Source: Chinchilla lanigera
Taxonomy: Eukaryota > Chordata > Mammalia > Rodentia > Chinchillidae
Assembly: GCF_000276665.1 (NCBI RefSeq)
Contig: NW_004955417.1
Location: forward strand, 13,103,090 to 13,167,089
Length of the DNA: 64,000 nt
Reading direction: 5' to 3'
Part shown: positions 33,463 to 46,470 of the stretch, piece by piece
Layout of the letters: each line of letters starts with the position of its first letter
How positions within the stretch are numbered: the first letter of the stretch is position 1
Program-made: the position numbers and the translations under genes
Notes under the pieces: generated by a model
Databases searched by the model: none
Told to the model about the DNA's origin: nothing
What the model saw: only the letters and a program-made list of their open reading frames with translations

Positions 33463-33540
33463 CTCCGCCTGTGTAGCTGCGCACTTCTTCACCGCGCACG
33501 CCCGGAGCCGCTCTTGCTCTAGATGTTGCAGTTTCCTCCG

Positions 33541-33825
33541 ACCTTGGCTGCAGTGTGTTGGCGTCCTCCCTTTGCAGATCTCATGCGGGCCTCCAGGAAT
33601 TCATAGAGCACATTTGTTCCTTTCTACAAGATAACCGTCACGACTGCCCCCTATTTTCTGAACACCGTCATCCATTCAGTGATGTTTTGTGACATCTGTC
33701 ATGATGAGACTGCTCTTCGCCTCTGTGTGTCATCCTTGATACCCTCTGCTAAGAGATTTGCTGTGGCACCACGGAATGTGAAGGTGGGAGCCATAATGCC
33801 AGGCCTGAGCGACTTAACTACCAAA
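33541..33825. other. upstream flank of TSPYL5, no feature seen
   Basis: This is unique sequence between the CpG island and a split MIR; nothing is recognised in it. Confidence 0.4.
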
Positions 33826-36120
33826 AAATAACAGCAGCTAGTAATTTATGAGTATCATATTGTTGGACACGTTACTACATGCTTTTTTTATTTTAAAGAT
33901 AAAAGAATGAAAATATCTTAACAAACACACATACATTTAGAAAATAACACAAAAAAAGTACAAGCATTACAGAATCTCAGACAAGGTGATAGGAAATTAA
34001 CAATGGTTGTTGTATTACATATTGATATCTTCAATTTTCATAATCAGATAGACATGTAAGATTGATCATACACTTAAACATTAACTGTTTCTTTCAATAG
34101 GGCAATAAAGGTCAGTAGTACAACTGTGTTAGCTATCCTGTGTATACATATATTTTTCCCCTTCTTTTTTTCTCTTTTCCCTCAACCCAGTTGTTCTTTC
34201 CTTTTGAGCAGTTTCCTTCCCTTTCACAATGTCTATTGTACCTCCTAGATTTTACTCACCCTTTCAGGTTCTTACACTAGTGAGATAAGGTGTTTACACA
34301 TGCAGGTCTGATTTATTTCACTTATAAGAATAGTCTCTAGTTGCATCCATTTACTTATAAAAACCTCTAGTTTATCTTTATAGCTGAGTAATATTCCATT
34401 ATGTAAAACTACCACAATTTTTTGATCCATTCCTCAGTAGATGGGCAGTTGGGTTGCTTGCATGATTTAGCTATTACAAAATGCACTACTATAAACATGG
34501 GTACACATATATGGCTGTGATATGATGTTTTCAGTTCTTCTGGGAAAATACGCAGAAGGGGAATAGCTGGATTGAATGGGACCTCTAGTCCTAGTTTACT
34601 GAGGAATCTCCTAACTGATTTCCACAGTGGTTTCTCCAGTCCACAGTCCCACCAGCAGTGGAGAAGAGTTCTTTTTCTCCACAGCCTCGCCAGCATTTGT
34701 CATTGGTTCATTTCTTAATGCTAGCCATTCTTACTGGGGTGAGATGGAATCTCAGTATTGTTTTAGTTTGCCTTTCATGAATGACTACTGATGTTGAACA
34801 TTTTCTCTTGTATTTATTTGCCATTTCTATTTCTTTATCTGAGAAGTGTGTGTTCATCTCAGATGCCACTTTTGTATTGGGTCTTTGAATTTGGGGGGCT
34901 GATGTTTTTAATTCTTTGTATGTTCTACATAGGAGTCCTTTGTCCAAGGGACAGTCAGCTAGAATTTTTTTCCAATTTGTGGGTTTTCTTTTTACTCTGC
35001 TGGCGATTTCTTTCGATACGCAAAACATTTTCAGTAAGATGAGATCCCAGTTGTCCATTCTTTAAAGTCTTTCCCGTGCAGTTTGGCTTTTGTTCATGAA
35101 CTCCCTGCCTACTCCTGTGCCTGCAAGCTTTTTACCTGCTTTTTCTTCCAGTAGATTTAGTGTTTCTGTTTTAATATTTAGATCTGTAATCTATATATTG
35201 CAGTACCATATTGATTTTATCACGGTAGCTGTGTAGTATAATTTCAAGTCAGGGATTGTGATGCCACCTGCCTTGTCTTTGTTGCCCGGGGTCTCTTCTT
35301 GTTCCAGATGAATTTTAGGAATGTTTTCACTAGATCTGTGAGATATTCTAATGGTATTTTAATTGGAATTGCATTGAATCTGTGCAACAATTTAGAAAGA
35401 GTGGCATTTTTCACAATGTTGGTTCTTCCTATCCATGAGCAAGGAATATCTTTCCATTTTCTAAAATCCTCTTCAATCTCTTTTTTCAGAGTACTGTAGT
35501 TTTCACTGTATAGATCTTTTACTTCTCTTGTTAGATTGATTCCTAAATATTTTAATTTTTTGGATGCTATTTTGAAAGGTATGGTTTCTTTAGTTGCTCT
35601 CTCAATATGTATAGGAATGCTATTGATTTTTAAGTGTGGACTTTATATCCTTCTATGCTACTGAATTCATTGATTAATTCTAGGAGTCTTCTGGTGGAGT
35701 TTTTGGGGTCTTCCATGTAGAGTATCATGTCATCTGTGAATAATGATAATTTCACTTCTTCCTTTCCTATTCGTATTCCTTTTATATCTCTCTCTTGTCT
35801 AATTGCTCTGGCTAATGCTTCCAGAACTATGTTGAACAGGAGTGGTGACAGTGGACATCCTTGTCTTGTCCCTGATTTTACAGTGAAAGCTTTTAGTTTT
35901 TGTCCATTTAGTATGATGTTGGCTGTTGGTTTGTTATAGACGGCTTTTATCAGATTGAGGTAAAGACCATCAATTCCTATTTTCTGTAGGATTTTTATAC
36001 ATTACTAGATGCTTTATAGTATTATCTTTGTTTATGTTATTGTACCTATTTTTCTGATGATAAAACTGCAGGTCTGTGATGCCCAAGAGCACCTCCAAGA
36101 TTCAGTAACCATGCTTTATG
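33826..36120 (+). mobile_element. MIR SINE split by an L1
   Basis: The left part (33826-33884) and right part (about 36000-36120) read as one MIR when the L1 is removed: AGCAGCTAGTAATTTATGAG, then TACTACATGCTT, then GATGATAAAACTGCAGGTC. Confidence 0.65.
33885..35998 (-). mobile_element. 5'-truncated L1 (minus) with target duplication
   Basis: It begins on the plus strand with a T-rich stretch (the complement of the poly-A tail) and carries minus-strand ORF2 pieces: the C-terminal region (RTLLHCWWDCGLEKPLWK at about 34620-34670) and reverse-transcriptase sequence further right, all with stops. It ends abruptly at about 35998. ACGTTACTACATGCTT (33869-33884) and ACATTACTAGATGCTT (35999-36014) form a 16-base target duplication with two differences. 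Confidence 0.85.
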
Positions 36121-36724
36121 GCTACCAATGGCCAGTCCTTCCAGACCTAAACTGTAAACACCTGCCTTGGCTCCTAAGAAAGTCAGCCCCACCAGTCAGC
36201 ATCAGCAGGACACGTCTTCCCTAGAAGCTCACCCATGTCATCCAGCATCTTAATTCTCAGTTACGAAGCTGGGCTGTCCTTCAAGGTACGGGACCGGATG
36301 AAGTTCATGAATCCCGGATGAAGTTCGTGAATCAGTGCTCCAGTAATTAAGGCAAGGCAGAAAGGTGGTCAGAGATGGAAATGACCATTCAAGGAGCAGA
36401 ACAGTGTCTTCTAGGTGTAGGCTCAGAAGCACGCACTCTTCACGGTAGCGGTGAGGATGCCCTAGAAACGTTTTCCTCAGCCTGCCTTGTATTTCCGGAG
36501 GCAGCCCCTAGACCAGCCAGGTAGTAAGCCCGTGAATGGCGACAGAATCCAGGACCAATTTGAAAGTGCGAAAAGCAGACTTTCAAACTAATACTTTCAG
36601 GTTCAAAGGGAACAGAAACAGCTCTTGCAGCAGTCTAAAAAAGAGGCAAGCCCCAAAGCTCCTGGAAGCCTTGGAGTATCCTCATGGGCCAGCAATCTGA
36701 TGTCACCTAGGTTCCACGGCACTG
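36121..36724. other. unique intergenic, small tandem duplication
   Basis: GGATGAAGTTCATGAATC recurs immediately as GGATGAAGTTCGTGAATC at about 36296-36333. No gene is seen. Confidence 0.45.
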
Positions 36725-37135
36725 GTCTCCTTACTATTCTTTGAACTCACTAGATAAACTCCTGCCACAGGGCCATTGCACTAACTCTGGCTTGAGAGCT
36801 TTACTCTACATTTGGTCAATTAAGTATGGCCAGCTCCCTGCACACTTTTTTTAAATATCACCTTCTCAGTGGCTATCTTATTTAAAATTGCTACCCATCC
36901 TCAGGTCTTTTATTCTATTTTTTTCTTTATCCCATAGCACTTATCACCATTCAACACACCATACCAATTATTTATTATGCTTGTTCTTCTACTTTCTCCT
37001 CTCTCCATAATATCAGCTCTAGGAGGGCACAGATCTTTGCTTTGTTTGCTATTTGGTGTTCCTTCACCGCCTACAACAGTGTCTGGCACATCCAAAGCAC
37101 TTAATAAGTAATTGTTTAGTGGAAGAATTAATTAA
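36725..37135 (+). mobile_element. L2 LINE 3' end
   Basis: L2 landmarks appear in order: CACAGGGCCATTGCACTAAC, AATATCACCTTCTCAGTGGC, CATAGCACTTATCACCATTC, then CAACAGTGTCTGGCACATCC and AGCACTTAATAAGTAATTG. Confidence 0.8.
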
Positions 37136-37267
37136 AAGAGTTGTTTAAACTGGATTTGTAAATTGTTTGTCTGAAATTCAAAATATCCCCCTTTCCCTAC
37201 TAAAGTAATGTTATAGGTGGAAGCTATATTTTCCATTAAATTCATAGTTTATTAGAGAATTATCTTG

Positions 37268-37371
37268 AGGGGCTGGGGATTTAGCTCAGTGGCACAGCAC
37301 CTGCCTGGCAAGCGCAAGGTCATGAGTTCGATTCCAGGTACCGGAAAAAAAAAGAAAAACAATTTTTAAAA
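37268..37371 (+). mobile_element. ID SINE with 14-bp target duplication
   Basis: GGCTGGGGATTTAGCTCAGT starts a well-conserved ID body; ACCTGCCTGGCAAGCGCAAG and GAGTTCGATTCCAGG follow, with an A-rich tail. AGAGAATTATCTTG flanks it exactly (37254-37267, 37372-37385). The perfect duplication indicates a fairly young insertion. Confidence 0.95.
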
Positions 37372-37385
37372 AGAGAATTATCTTG

Positions 37386-38164
37386 TGTTACAGAGTGCTT
37401 CTCAGGGACAGTGTGTAATGAAAAATCTAGGGTGACAAGTTAAGATATTAAGTTGGGAGAACTAATATTTGACTTAAAAGGAATTAATTAGTCCAAAAAT
37501 CACCTTAAGTCCTGTCAAAGGCCTTTCCTAATCATTTCTTCTCAAAGCTGTTCACAACCAGCCTAGACCACAATAAGCAGCCCTGTCCTTGAGCTCAGGG
37601 AACAGCTGTTCATTGCATGATTTGTTCAGCAGTTAGACATGCACTGTTTTGTACCAGTTCTTGTGCAGAATTACCTCTTCAGCTGGATAATCACACTTTA
37701 ACTGGAACTCTCTGTAACTCAGAAAAATCCAAAAATCAGCTAAAGCACCCACCATCACACTATAAACTGCATTAAGCAGTTGGCCCACTTCTCAGAGCAC
37801 TCACAGTTCAACCAACCTCTACTGTCAAGAGCTTTAATCCAGTGTCAGCATCTGCGTCACTGAATGCTCAACCATGGCTAAGCCATTGCAGGATTAACAG
37901 TGGCCGGGCCACTGCAAGCAGTCTTTATTCTACAATCTGCCTTGAACCTGTTTTCGGCATGTCAGAGAGATAAGCATCAGTGGAAGGGAAACAAATGTGA
38001 GACTCTCCCCCTGTGTGCAAATACTGCTCTGGTACATGTCACCTGGTCCCTCTGGCTTTCTATGAAAGAGGCTGGTCTGTGCTGCAAATTGAACTGTTGG
38101 TTTTCTGCTCGGGTATTAATACCTAACTTTACATTGGAAAGTAGCTTAGGTTCCTAATTAGATA
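37386..38164. other. unique intergenic, no gene seen
   Basis: Nothing recognised. Confidence 0.4.
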
Positions 38165-38475
38165 GTAAACTACATATAGTTAGAGACTGTGCATCTTTTA
38201 CTTTTATCCCTCAGAGCACCCAGCATGGAGCCTTGCACATACTAGCAATTATAATAAAATTTCACTTTTATTTGTACTTTATAGGGTGTCATGTCTTAAG
38301 CCATTTAATCCCCATAACCACCCCATGGGGCAGGTGCAATTATTACTTCCATCTTGCAGAAGAGGTTACAGCTACATAATATGGTTCAGTAACTTCCCCA
38401 AGGTCACACAGCTAGTAAGTAGCTTTCACCCAAGTATTCTAACTCCACGCACGTGCTCTTCACCAATACTACATG
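38165..38475 (+). mobile_element. L2 3' end followed by MIR
   Basis: 38170-38255 resembles an L2 3' end (CAGAGCACCCAGCATGGAGC). 38285-38475 is MIR-like (CATAACCACCCCATGGGGCA, then AAGGTCACACAGCTAGTAAG). Confidence 0.7.
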
Positions 38476-38569
38476 ATGTGATGTTGTGGCTTGAGATATC
38501 ACTTGCTCTAGAACTTAAGCTCTTCCCTCTAGTGTGTAAAAATATTTCTTAATTCTCAAAAATCACATA

Positions 38570-38616
38570 TATAGACATATATAGATATGTATATGCATAC
38601 ATATATACAATATATG
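38570..38616. repeat. AT-rich ATATAT/ATATGCAT microsatellite
   Basis: ATATATAGACATATATAGAT-like words alternate across about 45 bases. Confidence 0.8.
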
Positions 38617-41600
38617 CATCAGTTAGCCATGATTCATTTATTTATGGGGTATGAACTATGCTTATCGTGGGAATATTCTAATAAATAAGTGAGTGTACTG
38701 GGAAACCCAGCAAGCAGAATTCAGTTATTCAGATTCTTAACTTGAATTCCAAAGCAAGCTCTTGAGAGAAAATATACAATAGCACTGAAAAATATATATA
38801 TCTTCAAAGGTAAGTCATCCTGGGATGCTAAACACGCAGAGTTTTAACATAATGCACAGCAAAGGAAAAGTGCGTGGTGGAATATGAGCTTTTCCTTCGC
38901 CCACAGAAAGAGATAAGAACCTTTCCTGGCATGCTATCGTAGAGCTTGGAGAAGATCCAAGAACGAATAGTTGGCATAGGATTTTGAGAACAGAATTCTC
39001 ACAGTGACTCCTCCAGGGGTCCAGCCCCTTGGGGAATTGGTAGAGACCATCCTCCCTTGATAAGCTAGAGATAGGAAGTTAGGGAGAATGAGTTCCCAGC
39101 TTGACAACTGGAACTCAGACAAGAAATCCTCTCAGAGAGCTCCACACCATTACAGGCAACCACAATACACGGAAGTATGTACGAAGTAAGTGTTGACAAA
39201 GGATACTCTGTGGAATGGTGACCTTGCATTTCTCCTGCTTCCCAAGAGGGCCACAGAGGAGTCCAGTTGGGCCTTGCAGTATAGACGCAGAAGGTACAGA
39301 GTAAAGGACTTGGTGATGAATGTTGAGGGTGGCACACATCAGTGGACACAAACCTCAGCAAAAACCAAATGCACACAAGATACTCTTCTATCAAGGATAA
39401 AATGGATAGATCCCTTAGCCTCTGGGGAAGATGGAGAAATAAAACAGGGAACAACCTAAATAATTAGGCATGCATGTACCTTTAAAAAGTGGAATTATAA
39501 GTAGTAACCCACCAAGTCACTTTAATTGCCAGGTTTCAATTCACCTGAATTTCATAAATTGTTGCAACTATAAAAATTCATATTCGTTATAATGGCATTA
39601 CCCAGACCAGAGCCAGTGTCTAATGGGGCTAGGTATGCAACACTGAAGCTAAAGAAAAGTAAAGGATGGGTGACTTTAAAATTCCTTAAGAGACAAGTCA
39701 CATTGATAATGTAATAAAATTGCAGAATGTATTCAAAGAGGACCCTACAAAACATGGTTATATTGCAAAAATCAAGAAACCCATAAAATTTCAAATATGG
39801 ACATTTTTACTACTACTAAGGGGAAAACTCATGAAGTAAAACTAAGTGCTCTACAGGAAAGTCCTCCTTTCATCAGTTATGGGTTGAATTCAGAACTGCG
39901 AGTATACTCCTTTTATTGAGGGTGTTGCTTTTAATACATAATTTCATAATTTATCATACCATTGAATTCTTCTCCAGTTGGGTTACTCATTCAACTTTTT
40001 TGTCTCAGAAGCCTCACAAGTTATAAAGGCTGAACTTGCCTTATACACATGCTATTCCCTGAAATATCCCATAGCTATTCCTGCAACAAACAGCTCTCAT
40101 CATTTTCCAAACCAAAAACAAATTGTTCTTAGTCAACAACACCATATGCTATTGTGAGCGGGAAAACAGTACAGTACAAGTTTCTCTCTTCTCACCATCT
40201 CTTTTGGTGCTGTTCAGAAATGTTTGTTGATCTCCCGTACCTAAATTTTATATCTTACTGTTATGTCTCTACACAGACACACAGTCTTCACAAGCTTACT
40301 CTTCTTTTTTCCCCCAACTACAATATATCAATTAATGGCACAGAAATACACAAAGGAGGCTGCAAAATTTGGAAGATCAGTGGGAGGGAAATATTCAAAC
40401 AGAACCTAAGTTTGAATCTTGAGATAACCCAGGAAATGTGTCATTGGAATGGGATAACATGGAGAATAGACACTGGAATCACTTCTGCCTCTTAGGCTTT
40501 AAGATTATATGTGGATCCCACCTAGCTGTGAGAGCGAAGGGGCTCACTGCTGCAGAGAATAACCAGGTCCTACATGGCACTGGGGTGGGAAGTGAACCCT
40601 GTGAGCAGAGAACCTAAGCACATCACAGACACCAGCTAAGGAGTCCACAGAAAGAATTACAAGCCCTGATCCCCTTTATCAAGTAAGATACCAGTTTTCA
40701 TGGAGTGAGGAATTTGCATTAAGGACATGAGAAGAATGAATGAAGATAAAATTATATTGAATTTTAAATTAATGGACAAGCAGCATGGGGTTAAAATGTT
40801 CTGTTATATGTTGTGATCAACTAGTTCTCATAAGCATAGGGTTTTGTTATTCGAGTTTATTTTAGCTAGGCTAATTTAATCGCAGATACTCCTGGCTTTT
40901 TAAAATGCCTACTTTCTTTATTCATTTTGTATTTGTGTAATTCCTGGTGCAATAAGACATGCTTTAAAAATCACTTAAAATTAATAGTAAAGAGAAAGGA
41001 TGAAGGAAAGTTAAAGGCTGAGAAATCCAAACTGAACGAAGCACAGAGAAGTACTCAAGTACACACCATTCCTCTGTGCCTCACACATTTGGCTAGAGGC
41101 TGGCTACAGATTTGACTCTAGAACAAGAACAGAAATCAATGCGGGGTAACATTTATAGTGTCTGGGAGATTATGAAAAAATAGCTTCTCAGAGAAAACAC
41201 ATGCACCTGCAATACTAAATGCAAAGAGGAAAATTGAGGTTGAAGGCCCCAACCCTATGTCCATGTCCTGGAGCAACCACTTTATAGGCTGCGGTGCAGT
41301 AGCTGGTGAAAGCAGTTCCACAGTGGTTCCAGTCCAAGGCTAAAATAACTTAATCCATGGAAACTGCTTATAGGATTCAGAGGGGAGTGTGCACAAATAT
41401 CCCAGGCAGCCTCTGCAATTGCAGCCTTCTTCCAGGGACTTATTCTCCCTGGCAAGAGCCTGTGGTTGACTACATGGTATGAAGGGATGCCAGGGATTTT
41501 ACTCTGCTCCTGCTGCCAGATGGGTGCAGAGCTTTCCTGAGAGCCCCGCCCTTCTCCCCATTCCTTCCTTTTTCCCTGTCTCCCTTCACTTTCCTATCAT

Positions 41601-44095
41601 TGCTATCCCTACAAAGTGATGTGGTCTGAGAAGCAATTTTTGTGGCTGCAAAAATGTCTTCCCACTTCAAAACCTTCCCCGCTCACATTCAGACTCAGCT
41701 TGAGCCCCACGAGAGATGAGTTTTGTTTTCCTGCCACAGGACCTTTGTGACTCAGTTTCCCCAGAGCATCCTAGGTGGTTTTGGAGATCAGGGTTCATTT
41801 ACAGTCCAGGTAAGCAGTGCATGGGGGGAATAAGGATGTCTCATCTCAGGCTGGCAGTTGCCATTCAGTTCCAAGTAACAGTTGCCATGGAGAAATTTGC
41901 ATTTTTCTGTGAAATTTCTCACTTTTAAAATAATTCTGCTTGCAGGCTCTACTTTGCAACCCCTATTCTACACCCTTATTAAAAAAAAAAAAAAAACTTC
42001 TTAAGTGAAATCATGAGCAAGTGTCTAGAAATTATTTGAATTCCCCAGAGAAGAGAGATTTTTGTTCCTCTCCCTCCAGAGAAGCTGTGGAAAAGAAATA
42101 GTGCATAGAGTCAGGTAGGGCTCTGCCTCAGGCACTGAGGCAAGGAGCAATCCATGGCATCTGGAAAGTGGCCTCTACAAGAGAGGAATTATATACTTGT
42201 CAAGCATGACTGCTCTCCTTTTTTCATTTTAAATTTCAAAGATGACCATTATTTTCAATGGTGTTTTATTTTTTCACACATAGAGTCTGTGTTAACTCCG
42301 GTTTCTTACCATGGATAATGTACACTCGCAAATATTTTCTCCTCTGCACAAAATAAAGACTTCCTAAGACCAGCTCAGAGATTTTCACATCGCTTACCCT
42401 CAGGAGCCACATCTGCAAATCTTTACAGAGCATCTGACCTGTTCCTGACATAAATGGCAGACTCAGTGACTAACTAAGCCTCTTTGGATATTCTTCTTCC
42501 TCCCCAACTTAATCAATACCTGTATAATTGATCAGGTGGGCCATATGGCCCCACTGATTTGCAGATTAAGACAATTAGGACACCAGCCAGATAATTGCTC
42601 AAGCTGGTATTTTTCATAACAAAGATGAGCAAACTTAATGCTTTGACTTCCTCAGAAAAAGCAAGCTCCATCTGGTCTTGGGCATGATTCAGTACTAATT
42701 CATACCATGTCTAGCTAAAAATGGGTATAACCATATTTAGACAAAATATTGAATAAAAGAAAATTATGTGGCAGTAAATTCGTAAGAGCTTCTACCATAG
42801 AATCTGGATTGAAATGAGATAGTAAAAATTTAACACAAGAATATTCAGCCTACTGCTGAGACCAAGATTTTACAGATGCTTTGAGTGGGAGATGCAGGTA
42901 CTGGAAAGTAAGTAGATACACTTTTCTAGGCCCACTTCTCAAAGACAGGAAAAGTCTGAAGTCAGGGAGTCTCAACTATGATCCCTAAAAAGTCTGGGAG
43001 TTGGGGAGACCCAGAAATACAAGGCCACGTGTAAGAAAAGATAAACAATCTATTGGCTGGAACTCAGACTTATAAAGTGTTCCTCTCTCATGCTGCAACC
43101 TTATTTTATTAAGAGAAAACAAACAAAACAAAGAGAAATTTAAACACAGAATTATTATTTTACTTAGAATAGAGAAAGGATATCTACTGCTCTGTGATTA
43201 AAGGTATGATCCATAGTCTGAGACCAGGATATTTACCCTCCTTTCTCTGCCTTGTTCTCATGACACCAAGGCCCATCTTCCCATCGCAGGAGACTGGGGA
43301 AACCCAGCCTGACCACAGCTGGGACAGTTCTGAGAATGACAGTGGACACTGAGTTAGCTTCTGCAGGAGATTTACAAACACAGGAGTCTGTAGTTGTCAT
43401 TCCAACGGCACAGAGGAAAACCAAAGTAGAAGAAAAGTGTCTCTGGGAAGGAAATGACAATATCCCTCCTGCCTCTTTCCTTCCATCACTCAAGTCAATT
43501 AAAAAGTAAAACAAAGGATGTACAGGGAACAAATGACTGTAGTCAATTCTCCTGGTTTATAATCAAGCCAGATTTTCAGCAACCAACAGTATTTTTAAAA
43601 TTACTGCCATATGCCTTGTGTATTAGAATAGTCAATGAATTCTTTCTCCATCAAGAGAGTTTATATGACATTCTCTGGATAATGAAAGAATTCATTCATG
43701 GAAAGAGTTTTGTCTTGAGAAGAATCATACTGGCCTACTTCAGGGTACATCTAAAGGCCTGACCTTTTGGCCTTGATTTTATCATTCAACAGTCACTGGA
43801 AACCATCATGACAAACCATCCTCAACATTGCACATAGTTAACAAAGTAAATGCCATTTAAAAATTAAAATAGAAATCTCCTTTTACAGTTTTGAGATGAC
43901 GTTTGTAGGATGAGATAGGGTGGGGTCGTGTGGGATGGAGGGGGAGTTAGCAGAAGAGGGTAGTCTCAGGCAGGGGGTTAATTCATGAGTCAGTGTGCAT
44001 CAGGAGCTAAAGAAATCCAACCCAAGTCTGCATGATTCTGAACTCAGACAAATAAGGCTGCCTGCTGAAGAGAAAGGGGAATTAGGGGGCATGCA
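38617..44095. other. long unique intergenic stretch, no gene seen
   Basis: I could not recognise a gene, RNA or repeat family across these 5.5 kb apart from an A run at 41981-41996. Open frames are short (at most about 129 codons), overlap on both strands and show no protein-family signature. Confidence 0.4.
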
Positions 44096-44545
44096 CTAGT
44101 TTCCTATTGCTGCTAAAACAAATTACTACAAATTTAGTGTCTTTAAACAATATGAATTTACTATTTTCTAGTTCCAGAGGTGAGAGAACCAATTTGGTTG
44201 CCCTGTGTTTGGTTGCAGAGATGTATTCCTGATGGAGCTGCTAGAGGCAAATCTGTGCCCTGGGTATCTCCCACCCAGCAATTATATCACTCCCAATTCT
44301 CTCCCCATCCCCAATGCATCCTTTTCTCTCACTCATGTGCTCCTGCCTTTCTCTTTCACTTACAGGAACGCTGGGATTATATTGGACCAACTCAAATAAT
44401 CCAGGATAACCTCCCCATTTCAAAATCCTTCACTTAGCCACACTAGTAAAGTTCATTTTTTGTGCTTACAGTGACATATTGACAGGTCCTAGGGATTAAG
44501 ATTTGGACATCTCTTTGGGGGTATTTTTCTGCCTAACACAAGGCT
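44096..44545 (-). mobile_element. ancient LTR-like or MER-type repeat
   Basis: Hallmark words appear in order: TTTCCTATTGCTGCTAAAAC, AAATTTAGTGTCTTTAAACA, CCAGGATAACCTCCCCATTT and TTTGGACATCTCTTTGGGGG. This is a widespread ancient mammalian repeat; I do not assign the subfamily. Confidence 0.55.
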
Positions 44546-44689
44546 ACAAATTGTTATGTATTACTTACAAAAGAGAAGTGTTAAAAGATTTACGGTCAGT
44601 TATCATGTTTTGTAAGTGTTCATCTCACTCTTATATAGACCCATACCTTTTTATTTCTGAGCCCTCAATCTATTTTATAACAACAATAT

Positions 44690-44900
44690 CAGTGTATATT
44701 GAGTGTTTTGTAAGTACCACCTACTGGGCTAAACAATTTGCTTGCATTTTCATATTTAATTATCTCAATAATCCAAAGAAGTGTTGTTATCATGCACATG
44801 TCATAAATGAGAAAACTGAGACTCAGAGAAGCTAGGACATTTGTCTAAGGTTATATGGCTGAACTTCAAACCAAGGTCTACCTGGCTCTTAACCAATAAG
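44690..44900 (+). mobile_element. MIR SINE
   Basis: TATTGAGTGTTTTGTAAGTA, a middle AATGAGAAAACTGAGACTCA and a GGTCTACCTGGCTCTTAACC end follow the MIR order. Confidence 0.75.
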
Positions 44901-44909
44901 AAACAACCC

Positions 44910-45300
44910 CAGTACATCAAGGCTTACACAAACAAAGGTATATTTCTTGCTCATGCTTCATTCTTGTACATGTCTGTTGTGGGTCTCTTGCATCTCTACT
45001 CCACATCATCATCATTCTAGGACCCAAGCTCCAACTTGTCCAGATGTTCCTCTGATGTTTCCCTTGTTGGAAAAAGAGAAAGAAAAAGATGATGGAACTT
45101 CACACTGGCTTTTACAGCATTAATTTGAAAGTGACCCTATCTCATTGGCCATCACTTCTGCTCACATCTCATTGGCCAAAACAAATCCATGGTGAAGTCT
45201 GACATCCATGAGACTGGGAAGGGTCATTCTCTCTCTCTCACCATTCAGAGCAGCAGGCATTTGGAAGCAGCAATACAGTCTACCACAGCTCTTAACTGCT
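44910..45300. mobile_element. ancient interspersed repeat, family uncertain
   Basis: It contains a doubled CATCTCATTGGCC word and a region resembling a common ancient MER-type repeat. A related CCCATTGGCCA piece is at 7540-7560. Confidence 0.35.
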
Positions 45301-46329
45301 GTGCTCACTGGAGGTGAGCTATTATCACTATAATTATCGGGAAGGTCAAGATAATTGAGACTTTCCTTAGTGGTAGGTCACTCTCCTCCAGGCCATATAG
45401 ACTTAAGGGTCTGTGTATTAAAAGCCACTTGAACAGAAGGACATTTTTGGGTCCTGAAATTTTCCTTTGTCCATGTGCCAATGTGACGAGCACTCCATCA
45501 GTAAAAAGTTGTGCCACCTGAGGACAGCTATGTGCTACTAGAAGTTATAACTGTTCACTGAGGGGAATTTTTCCCAACTACTAGGACTCTAGATTGGTAT
45601 GGAACTCCCTCAAAGCAAATCATGTGAGTGTATGCAAAGGTCCTCTCTAGTCCTAAGGATTACAGGATTCTAATCCAGATGAACACTATTTTCTGAGGAC
45701 AGTTCTTAAAATTAAAAGATTTGGAGCAATGATTGCATCTTGTCCAGTGTTTCTCAAACTGTGTTCCTGGAAGTCCATGGTGTTCTATAAAAGTGTCTCA
45801 GAAATAACCAAAGAGGGACTCATGTCCATATACACCCTTGTCCTCTTTGCTGCGGCTTGACACACCCAGAAGCTAGAACTAGGATAAGAAATGGAGCTTT
45901 CAATTAGCAGATGGGGGGGGATCCTTTTAATATAAATGTAAGAATGTCTGCTATGAGAAACTCTTAGTCAGCTTTCCTGATCATTAAGATGAGGAGGTGT
46001 CGAAAGTCCAAGAAACAGCCAGACCAGGGGAGAAACAAAAGAGAGGCTCAAAAGGGCAGATTTGTTGTCTGTGACTCCAAAGGGCCCTGTAGCTGGGCTT
46101 CCTGACTCCTGAAGTGAGGCTAGTTGAAAGACATTCTTCTTATGCCTCTACCTCCCTTTAGACGCTGGGGTCAGTTTGTGAGCTGGAGTAGACACGAACA
46201 AGGTTGTTTACTAAAACATGGTCACTACTACTTCTTGTCATGGTAGTACTGAGTGCACACTTGTACACAGAAGGTTTTTACTTAAGACTTGATTCAATTT
46301 TCTTTTAAAACCTTGAAACCCCACATACC
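45301..46329. other. unique intergenic with hAT-like scrap
   Basis: 45745-45830 begins CAGTGTTTCTCAAACTGTGT, a terminus typical of MER/Charlie hAT elements. A G run is at 45913-45920. No gene is seen. Confidence 0.45.
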
Positions 46330-46470
46330 ATTCCAGGCTTCCTAGTTCATAGAAAAGGAAATTATAGCCCAGATGAAAAGTCTCATCTGGGCTCACAAAA
46401 AGAACAAGTAGAAAGTGGGAACCAGAGCCAGGACTCTCTAGTTTCCAGTCCGGTGCTCCCTCCCTGCAGC
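46330..46470 (+). mobile_element. MIR 3' half
   Basis: AAAAGGAAATTATAGCCCAG, then GGGAACCAGAGCCAGGACTC and CCAGTCCGGTGCTC match the MIR core to 3' end order. Confidence 0.6.

Larger units (their letters stand above)
32600..33540. promoter_or_regulatory. CpG island
   Basis: CpG dinucleotides are dense here and rare elsewhere in the window. The island covers the first half of the TSPYL5 coding sequence and its promoter; the borders are approximate. The G+C-rich codons of the TSPYL5 N-terminal half reflect this. Confidence 0.9.

Noticed and set aside
33325..33492. In-frame N-terminal extension of TSPYL5 by 56 residues
   Set aside because: The extension has no ATG (it starts at GTG), contains the promoter sites, and the known family start MSGRSRG is present with good context.
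37268..37345. A tRNA gene
   Set aside because: The tRNA-like A and B boxes belong to an ID SINE with an A-rich tail and target duplication; the same sequence recurs at 6078, 51545 and 51686.
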